64,000 nt of DNA. Source: Burkholderia sp. Leaf177 (GTDB lineage: Bacteria > Pseudomonadota > Gammaproteobacteria > Burkholderiales > Burkholderiaceae). The position numbers were made by a program, and so were the translations under genes. This document shows, piece by piece, positions 1 through 10,800 of the stretch. The notes under the pieces are model-generated. The model saw only the letters and a program-made list of their open reading frames with translations. It had not been told where the DNA came from and made no database searches. Positions within the stretch are counted from its first letter, which is position 1, and the number at the start of each line of letters is the position of its first letter. The stretch spans positions 279,471 through 343,470 of the forward strand of contig NZ_LMPF01000021.1 in the NCBI RefSeq assembly GCF_001424345.1, read 5' to 3'.

Positions 1-1846
1 TTGCACGCTCGGTGACGATGTGCCGAATCCGCGCATCGTCGATGATTTGCGCCAGGCGTTCGCGCGGATGGCTCGGGTCGAGCGGCACGAATGCACCGCC
101 CGATTTTAACGCCGCGATCAAACCAACGGGCAAGTCCACCGAGCGGCTCAGGGCGACTCCTACGCGCATTTCGGCGCGAACGCCCGCAGCGACAAGACGC
201 TGCGCGAGCTGGGTTGCGCGTGTATTCACTTCGTGGCGAGTCAGCGAGCGATCCACGTCCGCCACGCCGCGAGCATCCGGACGCGCACGCGCATGATCGG
301 CTATGCGTTCGTGCACGGGCTTGAACTCGCTGGCCTCGTTCGGCGGATTATGGTTCCACGCGTCGAGCTGATTGCGCTCGGCAAGCGGCAGCCATTGCAG
401 CTCGCCGACGGGAACATCTGGCGTATCGAGTGCGTTCAACAGCAATTCGATAAAACGCTGCGCCAGGCGGTCGATGGCATCGGCTTCGAACAAATCGAGC
501 GCATAGAGAAAAGCGGCGTCGATAGAGCCATCGTCGCGGACCTCGAAATTGAGCGTCAGGTCGAACTTCGCGAACGGCGCGCCCGAGGGCAACTCGGTCA
601 CGCAAACATCGGCGAAAGACAGCAACGGACGGCGCGCGCCATATGCGGCCATGACCTGGAATAGCGGATGATGGCTTGCGCTGCGAGCGACGTCCGTTGC
701 TTCGACCACTTGCTCGAAAGGCACGTCCTGATGCGCTTGCGCATCAACAAGACCGCGTGCGGTTGCATCGATCAGCGCGGAAAAACTTTGGTTCGAATCG
801 ATGCGCGTTGCGAGCGTCAACGTGTTCACGAAGAAGCCGATCAATCCCGCGGTCTCGGCGCGTTCGCGGTTTGCGGCAGGCACGCCGATCTGAATATGTT
901 GCTCGCCGGACGCGCGCGCGAGCAATGCATTGAGCGTTGCAAGGAGGACGGCGAATTGCGTCGTGCGATGACTATGGGCAAGACTGGCGACGCGCTTCGC
1001 AAGCTCAGTGTCCAGCTTGATTACGTGGCGCGCGCCGCGCGCGCTACGTTGCGCCGGACGCGGCGCCGCTCCGGGAAGCATCAGCACATCACGCGACGGA
1101 TCGATTCGTGAACGCCAGAATCCAAGTTGACGATCACGTTCGCCGGCGTCGAGCCAACGTCGCTGCCATAGCGCGTAATCGACGTAGTGAATAGGTAATG
1201 GCTCTAGCGCAACCGCATCGCCCTTTGCATACGACCGGTAAAACGATGCCAGCTCCGCAAGCGCAACATCGCCAGACCAGCCGTCCGAGACAATGTGATG
1301 CGTTGTCAACGAAAGCCAATGTGTCCGGTCATCGAGACGAATCAGGCATGCGCGCATCAACGGGCCGTGTGCGAGATCGAAGGGTTGGGTTTCATCGGCG
1401 AGCGCAAGTTCACGTGCCCGAGCTTCGCGTTGCGCTGCGGGAATGTTGCTCACGTCGAACGTCTGCCAGCAGCATGGTTCGGGCGCGTGCACCGTCTGCA
1501 TGACGCCATCCGCGCCTTCCGCAAACGTCGTACGCAACGCCTCGTGACGCGCGATCAGTGCATCGCACGAACGCCGCAGCGCATGTTCGTCGAGTGTCCC
1601 GTCAAGACGCAGGCGCTCGGTGATGTGATAGGCAGCGGGCTCGTCGATCATGCGCGCGTGCAGCCAAAGCCGGGTCTGTGCAAACGACGCCGGAACACTG
1701 GCAGAGCGCTCGGCACGCGGCGGGATTGGCAGCATGCGAAAGTCGATTCCCGTAGCGGGGAGTTTTTCCAGGAACACCTTGCGTTGTGCGTCTGGTAACT
1801 GCGCGAAGCGTGCTGAAAGAGAAAGCAGGTCCGGTCGTGCCGTCAT
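1..1846 (-). CDS. Siderophore NRPS, second subunit (C-A..., 3' part cut by window edge)
   Basis: Starts with ATG at 1846, preceded by AAGGA six bases upstream, 22 bp after the stop of the larger NRPS, so the two are one operon. The open frame continues to base 1 with no stop. About residues 30-470 form a condensation domain; the active-site motif HHIVSDG is near residue 185, and the late C-domain motif QDVPFEQ is present. An adenylation domain begins around residue 490 and reaches the A2 motif (KSGGAFVPLD) before the edge, so its substrate code lies outside the window. Family knowledge: ornibactin OrbJ and malleobactin MbaB are the single C-A-PCP module that adds the last modified ornithine after a three-module partner. 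The same job is inferred here. Confidence 0.9.
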   Translation of the reverse strand, partial: MTARPDLLSLSARFAQLPDAQRKVFLEKLPATGIDFRMLPIPPRAERSASVPASFAQTRLWLHARMIDEPAAYHITERLRLDGTLDEHALRRSCDALIARHEALRTTFAEGADGVMQTVHAPEPCCWQTFDVSNIPAAQREARARELALADETQPFDLAHGPLMRACLIRLDDRTHWLSLTTHHIVSDGWSGDVALAELASFYRSYAKGDAVALEPLPIHYVDYALWQRRWLDAGERDRQLGFWRSRIDPSRDVLMLPGAAPRPAQRSARGARHVIKLDTELAKRVASLAHSHRTTQFAVLLATLNALLARASGEQHIQIGVPAANRERAETAGLIGFFVNTLTLATRIDSNQSFSALIDATARGLVDAQAHQDVPFEQVVEATDVARSASHHPLFQVMAAYGARRPLLSFADVCVTELPSGAPFAKFDLTLNFEVRDDGSIDAAFLYALDLFEADAIDRLAQRFIELLLNALDTPDVPVGELQWLPLAERNQLDAWNHNPPNEASEFKPVHERIADHARARPDARGVADVDRSLTRHEVNTRATQLAQRLVAAGVRAEMRVGVALSRSVDLPVGLIAALKSGGAFVPLDPSHPRERLAQIIDDARIRHIVTERA

Positions 1847-1868
1847 CGTTGATCCTTGGTTCCGGTCT

Positions 1869-4800
1869 TCATTGCGCTTCGAGCTCGCCAAGCAATGCAT
1901 CGATGGCGCTCAGTGCATTTTGTCCATGAGCATCGCCGCGTTCGTCGAGTACGCGATCGATCTCTGCCGCGCAACGCGCGAGCGTGCGTTGATCGAAAAG
2001 CGTGCGTAGCGGCAGCATCAGTGACCAATGAAGATTGGCTTGTGCGTTGGCCTGTGTGGCAAGCAGCGAGTGGCCGCCGAGAACGAAGAAATCGTCGTCA
2101 CGTCCTACCGATTCCACGCGTAATACACGTTGCCAGATCGCGGCCAGGTCCTGCTCGGTGGAGCTTCGCGGCAATTCAACTGGATGGTCTTCGCGTGCCG
2201 GAACCGGCAGCGCGTTGCGATCGCATTTACCGTTCGGCGTCACCGGCAGCGCCGCAAGCTCGATCACGCGCGCGGGCACCATGTAGGGTGGCAGTTGCGC
2301 CCGCAATGCATTCCGAAGCGCCGCCTGATCCAGCGAGCCTTCGGCACCACGCGCCACATACGCGACCAGTTGCTCGTCGCGCACGATAACCACCGCGTCA
2401 TGCACGCCGGGGTAAGCGCGCAGCAGCGCTTCAATTTCACCCGGCTCAATGCGTTGCCCACGAAGCTTCACCTGTGTATCGATACGACCGAGATAGTCCA
2501 GCGCGCCATCACTTCGGCGACATGCAAGGTCCCCGGTTCGATACAAACGCGCGCCCGCCACGAATGGATCAGGCACGAAACGCTTTGCGGTAAGCGCCGG
2601 CCGCCCGAGATACCCGCGCGCAAGCCCCGCTCCGCCCAGATACAACTCGCCGATAACGCCGTCAGGCAGCGGATGCATTGCAGCATCGAGAACGTGCAGT
2701 TGGAGGTTGTCGATCGCGTGACCGATAGGCACCGATACGGCGTTTCCATCGTCTGCACTGCAGGTCCAGTGCGAGACATCTATGGCCGCTTCAGTCGGAC
2801 CGTACAAGTTGTACAGACGCGCGTTCGGCAGCAACTGCGCGACACGTGCAACGAGTTCCGGCGCAAGCGCCTCGCCGCTCGCGATAATCCGTTGCAGGCT
2901 TGCGCAACGTCCGGCGGCGTTGAAGTCGTCGAGATGCGCGATGAACGCCGCGAGCATCGAAGGAACAAAGTGCAAGGTCGTCACGCCGCGTGCTTCAATA
3001 GCAGCAACGAGGCGCGCCGGATCGCGATGATCGCCCGGCGCGGCGATCGCGAGTTTTGCGCCCACTGACAGCGGCCAGACGAATTCCCAGACGGAGACAT
3101 CAAAGCCGAACGGCGTCTTGTGGAGCACAACATCGCGATCGGTAAGCGTGTAGGCGCGTTGCATCCACGCAATGCGGTTCGACAACGCGCCGTGCGTATT
3201 GCCCGCGCCTTTGGGCTTGCCCGTCGAGCCCGACGTATAGATCAGGTACGCGAGTTGTTGTGGGTGAACATCGGCGCGCGCGGCAGGCGTTGCGTCGTCC
3301 TGCATTAGTTCGGCCACAGTAAAAACGCGTGCGTCGTCCGTGTTGATGCGCTCCCGCAGATGAGCTTGCGTCAACACCATTGCAGGCTGTGCATCCTTGA
3401 GCACATATGCAATGCGCTCGGCGGGGTATTCCGGGTCGATCGGCAAATAAGCCGCGCCTGCCTTCAGCACGCCCATGAGCGCTACGACCATGTCGAACGA
3501 ACGCTCCACGCACAAAGCCACCACCGTATCCGGCGCCACGCCTTTCGCCACGAGCGCGGCAGCGACGCGATTCGCCTCAGCGTCGAGTTCGCTGTAAGAC
3601 ATCCGATGCAGTTCGCCGGTCGCATCGGCGAATTCAAGTGCGATCGCATGCGCCGAAACCTTGGCAGCGAGTTCGAACTGTCGATGCAGCGACAATTGCT
3701 GTTGCGCCGGCGAAATGCGGGTCGTCGCGTTGAAGCGCGCGACTTTGGCGATATCGTCCGGGCTTGCAATCGATATGCCGCCGAGCAGCGCATGCGGATT
3801 TTCGACGAGCGCATCAAGACATGCGGAGAAAGCGCGATGCAACATCGCGACGCGTTTTTCATCGATGCGCGCTGCGTCGTAACCGTAGTCGATGATCATA
3901 GACTCACCCGCTTCAATCACGAGCGTAACGGCGAAGTCGGTCGATTCGATGTTGCGCAAATCGCGCATCTTGAGCGAGCGTTCATCCCGGCCGGCCCATG
4001 CTTCATCGACAGGATAGTTTTCGAATACGAGCAGCGTGTCGAAAAGCGCACCGCCTCCTTGACCCGCCCATTGCTGGATATCTGCGAGGGGCGTATGAGC
4101 GTGTTCTGCGGCGGCCGCGTTAGTGGCCTGCAGCTCTCGTAGCCATGTTGCAGCTTCGCGCTGCGGCAAAGGTGCGGTGATGACAGGCAACGTATTGATG
4201 AAAAGACCGAGGACGGTATCGACGTCAGGCAGCGCATCGGGACGCCCCGCCACCGTTGCGCCGAACGCAACGGACGATTGATGCGTGACGCGTTGCAACG
4301 CAAGCGCCCACGCTCCTTGTATTAGCGTGTTGAGCGTGATGTGAAGACTGCGCGCAGTGTCTACGGCGCGGGCTGTCGCGCTTGCATCGAACGTCGCGCG
4401 CCACGAACGATTACCCGTCTGCATATCTGCTTCGCGTTTCGCGACGAGCACGGGTTCATCGAGAAGTGCAAGACGTTCAAGCCAGACCGTCTTCTCCGCG
4501 TTCGTATCCCTCTTCGCCAGCCACGCGATGAAATCCCGATAGCGTGCCTTTGCAGGCATCGCGAAATGCGGGCGCGGCGGCTCCATATAGTCGCGCAGGA
4601 TATCGGCGAAAAGACGCGCCGTACTCCAGCCGTCGAGCAGAAGATGGTGGCGGGTCCAGACGAGTTTCCATTCATCGTCCGCCACATGGATGAGCGTCAC
4701 GCGCATCAGCGGCGGTCTGCTCAAATCGAAACCGCGCGCCCGATCGTTCGCAAGCCAAGCCTCGAGCGCAAGCTCACCTTCACCACGCCAGTCGAGCGTA

Positions 4801-7800
4801 TCAACGGGCATGCGCGCCTGGCGATGCACGATCTGCATCGGCGTGGCTTCGCCGGTCATGAAGCTAGTGCGCAAGATGTCGTGACGCGGTACAGCAGCCT
4901 CGAACGCAGTGCGCAGACGCTGGACGTCAGGCGTGTGCAACGTTGCAACGAGTTGGTTGATATAGGTCGCGTGTTCCGGTGCGAGCAACGAGTGGAACAG
5001 AATGCCCTGCTGCATAGGCGAGAGCGGATAGATGTCGTCAATGGAACGCAAGTCGTGCGGCAAGCGGTCGAGCGTGGCCTGATTCAAACCGGCTTCGCGC
5101 GCCAGCGGATAGTCGCCCGGTGTTGCGCCGCCGCCTTGAACAGCGAGGCGAGCCGCACATGCCGCCACGATGCCCAAGAGCGCGGTTTCAAAACGCTGCG
5201 CCAGTGTTTCGATCGTAGTCCGATCGAATTGCGTTTCGGCGTAGACCCAGTGCAGCTTTAGCGAACGTGCGCCGTCGGTATCGATATAGGCGTGGATCGC
5301 AAGCGTGTTGCCAAGCGGCCCAGCCGGGTCCCGTTCGCAACCTGCGCCGCCGAAGCGTGGCGTAAGCAATGCGTCACGAGGCGCATCGAACTGACCGAGA
5401 TAGTTGAACGTGACGCGCGGCCGCGGTATGGCTTCGAGCGCATGACGAATGGCGTCGTCGCCGTAGTGACGCAGAACGCCGAAGCCAACGCCCTTGTTGG
5501 GCACAGCGCGCAAAGCGTCTTTCACTTCGGTGAGCGTGCTGGTGAGCGTTTCGCCTATGTGTAACGCTACCGGGTAATGGCTCGTCAGCCAGCCAAGCGT
5601 TCGGCTTGCATCGATGTCATCGAACAGTGGCTCGCGGCCGTGTCCTTCAAGCTCGATACGGCACGATGTCTGTCCCGTCTTCTCCCCAATCGCATGAGCG
5701 AGCGCGGCGACGAGTATCTCGATCGTTTGCGTCCGGTACGCAGCGTTTGCTTCGCTTAGTAAGGCACGGGTCAGGTCGGCGTCGAGTGTCTGCTTGAAAA
5801 CCAATGCGTCGGCATTTGTCGCCGATGCTTCAGGGTGGTCTATCGGCAAGTCATCGTAAGCCGATGAAAGCGCGGACCAGTACGACGTTTCTTGTGCGAA
5901 CGGAGAGCCCGGTTCGCGCGCGGCGCGTGCGAGGCGCGCGGCCCAGTCCTGTGCGCGTGCACTCGCTGGCGACAAACGTACCGCACGACGTTCTGTTGCG
6001 GCCCGGTATGCCGTGTCGAGATCCTCAAGCAGGATGCGCCACGACACGCCATCGATTATTAGATGATGAATCGCGAGATAAAGCTGTGCGCCGCCATCAG
6101 GAAAAGTCGCTACGAGCGCGCAAACCAGCGGGCCGTTCGCGATGTCGAGGGTGCATTGCAAAGCATCGAACTGCGCAAGTGCATCGGATTGATCGGTCGC
6201 GGTGGTGACGGCGAGGGGCAAGGTATCGAAAGGCTTTTCCGCTCGAACGATCGACCAAGCGCTACTGCCGGGACGTTGCACGAAACGCTGGCTAAAGATC
6301 TCGTGATGCATGAGCAGTGCGTCGAACGCACGCGCGAAAGCGTCGAGATCGAATGGCGTTTGTGTATCGAACTGAACGGACTGGTTCCAGTGTCCGCGTT
6401 GCGGCATGTCCAACGCGAAAAACCGGAGCTGCGCAGGCGTAAGCACGTCGGTTGCAACACGCGGCGGCGCAGTCGGTTTCGGTGCGACTGCGGCATCCGT
6501 CGAGGTTGCGACGGTTGCCAGTTGCGCAATGGTCGGATTATCGAAGAGTTGCTTCGGGGTGAAACGCACGCCACGTTTTCTCGAACGCGCGATGACTTGA
6601 AGCACGAGAATCGAGTCGCCACCGAGTTCGAAGAAATTATCGTCGCGACCGACACGCTCGATTTTCAACACGTCTATCCAGACAGTCGCAAGCGTGTTTT
6701 CCGTTGTTCCGCGAGTCGCATCGCCGATGCTTTCAACGGGAATGGGCGTGGCCGCGATCTCGCGCAGCGCCGTGCGATCCACCTTGCCGTTAGGCGTCAC
6801 GGGAAGCGTATCCAGTACCGCAAGCACCGCCGGAATCATGTATTCGGGCACGCGCTGCGCAAGCGTTTCGCGTAAAGCCGCTTCCGTTTGAACACTGCCT
6901 TCGTTCAACGTCACGAAGCATGCAAGCCGCAAGCGTCCATCCTGCTCGACCGCAAGCGTTTCGGCCTGTGCGACGCCATCGATAGTTCGCAGCATCGCGC
7001 TCACTTCGCCTGGCTCAACCCTGTAACCGCGGATCTTCACCTGATCGTCGAGACGCCCGAGAAAGTCCAGACAACCGTCCGCGCGTAAGCGAACGCGATC
7101 GCCCGTTTTGTACAGGCGCTCACCCGTTGCACCGGGATGCGGAACGAACTTTTCCGCAGTAGCCGCCGCGCGTCCGAGATAACCGCGCGCAACGCCGGGA
7201 CCGCCCAGATAAAGCTCGCCGATCCCGCCGACCGGTACGGCCGATCCAAACGCGTCGAACACGTACGCACAGGCGTTCGGCAACGGCCGGCCAACGGGAA
7301 TCGATTGACTACGCAAATCCGCTTGAGTTAAGCCGGATGTATCGCAAACGAGCGAACCCACCGTGGTTTCGGTCGGCCCATAATGGTTGATCACGCGGCA
7401 ACCGGGTTTGAGCGCGGCGATCCGATCGACCAACGCCCACGGCAAGATCTCCCCGCCCGTTATCAACGCGTGCGACGGCAGCACGTCGGCCGCGCGCTGA
7501 GCATCGAGCAACGCGTGAAGATGGCTCGGCACGATCTTCAGCACGCCAACTTCGCGCGTACGCATTTCCTGCGCGAACCGGTCCGGATCGAAGGCGCATG
7601 ATGCCGGCAACAAATGCAACGTGCGTCCTGAACACAGCGCGCCGAAGAGCGTTGTGTGTCCGAGGTCGGCGGCGACAGTCGAGACCATCGCCATGGAGAT
7701 ATTGGGCGCAAGATCGAGTTCGTCGAGCATGCCTTGCACGTAATCTGCAAGCGCGCGATGCGAAACCACAACGCCCTTCGGTGTGCCCGTCGAGCCCGAC

Positions 7801-10800
7801 GTGAAGATCAGATACGCGGCCTGATCCGGCAGCGGCGCACGTTTAACGATCATGGTCGACTGTGATTCATCCTGCTCGATAGCGTCGATATCCAGCACGT
7901 GAGCATTGCCGATCTTTAACGGACTGGATGCGACAAGCGCCAGTTGCGCACCGCAAGCATCGGCGGCGGCCGCGAGACGTTCGGATGGCATCGCGGGATC
8001 GAGCAGCACGGCATATGCGCCCGACTTCAGCACGCCAAGTAACGCGACGACAAAGCGCACCGACCGCTCGATACACACCACCACCGGCTGTTCGACACCC
8101 GCGCCGCGCCGTTGCAACGCGACCGCAACACGGTTCGATGCATCATCGAGTTCAGCACACGTCAGCTGCGTGTGGTCGTCGGCGACTGCCACATGTTGCG
8201 GCGTGGAAACCGCATGAGCCGCGATCAACGACAGCACATCGTCACAGGGCATTGCCAACGTCCGACCCTTCTGCCCGTTGAATGGATTGGCGCAATCGAG
8301 CAGCGCTACCGGACTCTTTGGATTACGCACGGCATCCGCGACCAGCGCGGCGAAACTTGCGAGCCACGCTTCTGCCGTGGGCGCGTCAATACAATCCAGC
8401 GCATACGCCGCTACGAGTTCGATACCACTTGAGTCGTCCGTGAAATCGAGCGCGAAGTCAAAGCGAGCAGCGAGGTCGGGGCCCGGCGTTGCAACGGCGG
8501 ACAGGCCGGGAAGCTCCGCTTTGATCTCGGCGTCGAACTGTTGGGCGAATTTCACGCGCAACCATTCTTCGCCACGACGCACCGGAGGTTTTATTGCGTC
8601 GAGAACCTGATCGAAGGGCACGTCCTGATGCGCGAACGCATTCAGAGACGTCGCGCGCACCGAATCGATCAGTACCTCGAACGATGCGAGCGGCTCGACC
8701 TTTGCACGCAGCGCCAGCGTATTCAGGAACAAGCCGATCAAAGGCGCGGTTTCCGCGCGCTGACGATGCGCGACCGGCACCGCGACAACCAGATCCGTAG
8801 CGCCAGTCAACCTATAAAGCCATGCATCGAAAGCCGCAAGCAGCACGGTGAACGGCGACGCGTGAGCACGATGCGCAAGCTCGCGGAGCGCGATCGTTGT
8901 CCGGATATCGAGTCGTAAAGCGACCCGCGCACCGCGATGATCACGCTCGGCAGGCCGCGCGCGATCGTAAGGCAGCGCAAGGGGTTCGGGCGCGGCATCG
9001 AGCGCCTTGCACCAGAACTCGATTTGACGCGCGCCTTCCGCGCCCTCGACCAGTTTCCGTTGCCAATGCGCGTAGTCGGCGTATTGAATCGGCAGCGGCG
9101 GCAATTGCGGATCGCGACCTTCCGTGAACGCGGTATAAGCTCGCGCGAGTTCATCGAATGCGCAGCGTGAACTCCAGCCATCGCTGACCGAGTGATGTAC
9201 CGCGAGCATCAGCCGATGTGAATCGATTGCAAATTCAACTAGCGTCGCGCGCAGCAAAGGACCTTTGGAGAGGTCGAAGGGATCCGCTGCATGGTCTTGC
9301 GCGAGACGATCCGATTGCGCGTTTCGCTCGGTATCGTTCAAATGACTCAGATTCACGTGACCGATACGCACCGGCAACGTTGCGTGGATGCGCTGCATGA
9401 CAACGCCATCGTCGTTTTCAACGAGCGTCGTGCGCCAGGCTTCATGACGTCCGATAACGAGATCGAGCGCCTGCTGCAGCGCACGCGTATTGAGCGCGCC
9501 ACGAAGCGTCCAATGCCCGGCAATGTGATACGCCGAACCTGCGTTTTGTGTCTGCGCGAGCACCCAGAATCGTTGCTGCGCAAACGACGCCGGACGTTCG
9601 ATAAAACTCGCCCCAACCGGCAGCGACGACACGCGTGTCAGTGCAAGCTGTGCCGTGCCGGATTCGCGTTCGCTTCTGTCGATCAGCGCTGCGAGTGCAT
9701 CGAGCTGAGGGTCGTCGAATAACGTATCGAGGCGCAGATTGATGCCGAGTTCGCTGCGGATGGTGGCTTGCAACTGCATCGCCGCGAGCGAGTCGCCACC
9801 GCGGTCGAAGAATCGATCCAGCAGTCCGAAAGGCGAAGCGTCGCTCAAGATCCGTTGCCAACAAGCCGCAAGCCAGCGTTCGGTATCGGTACGCGGTGCA
9901 GCGAAGTTCGCATCAGCTTTGGCAACACGCGCCGATACCGCCAGCCTCAACGCATCGCGATCGAGCTTGCCGTTTAACGTGTACTGAAGATGATCGAGGC
10001 GTGTGTACTGATGCGGCTGCCACGCATCCGGCAACCGTTGCTCGACATATGCCTTGATCGTCGCATCGTCCAGTTCATCCTCTGCCACGATGCATGCAGT
10101 CAGCACGGTACGCCCATTGACGGAATCGGCCAGCACGGCTGCATCGCGAACCAGCGGATGCGCGCGCAAACACGCGGCGATCTCACCTGGCTCGACGCGC
10201 ACGCCGCGCACCTGCACCTGATCGTCGATACGTCCAAGATAGTCATACGCGCCATCCGGACGTCTGCGCGCACGATCACCCGTTCGATAAATCCGCGTGC
10301 CTGGCTCGCCGGATTCATCGGGCAGAAAACGTTCGGCCGTAAGCGCCGCGCGCCCGTGGTATCCGCGCGCAAGACACGCGCCGCCGAGCAGCAACTCGTC
10401 AGCATCGCCAATATGCACGGCACGCGGCCCGAGAGCCCAGCCGATAGGCAATGGCGCATACGCATCGTCACTTGAAAGCTCGGGCGTGACACCCGGCGCG
10501 ACCGGCCATAACATCGGCGAGATGATGGCTTCGGTCGGCCCATAACCGTTCACGAGCCGGACCGCCGGGAACACGCGCCGCACCTTATCAAAGGCGTCTT
10601 GCGACAGCGCCTCGCCGCCGAACGCGAGCACCCGCAACGAAACAGGCACGCCGCTTCGCGCCGCAAGCGCCGCAAACTCACGCAGATACGCCGGCGGAAA
10701 AGCTGCGATGTTCACCTGTTCGCGATTGATCATCGCGAGCGCGGCATCGGGCGAAAACGGCGGCGGGTCTGTAATGACGATGCTCGCGCCCACCGCAAGC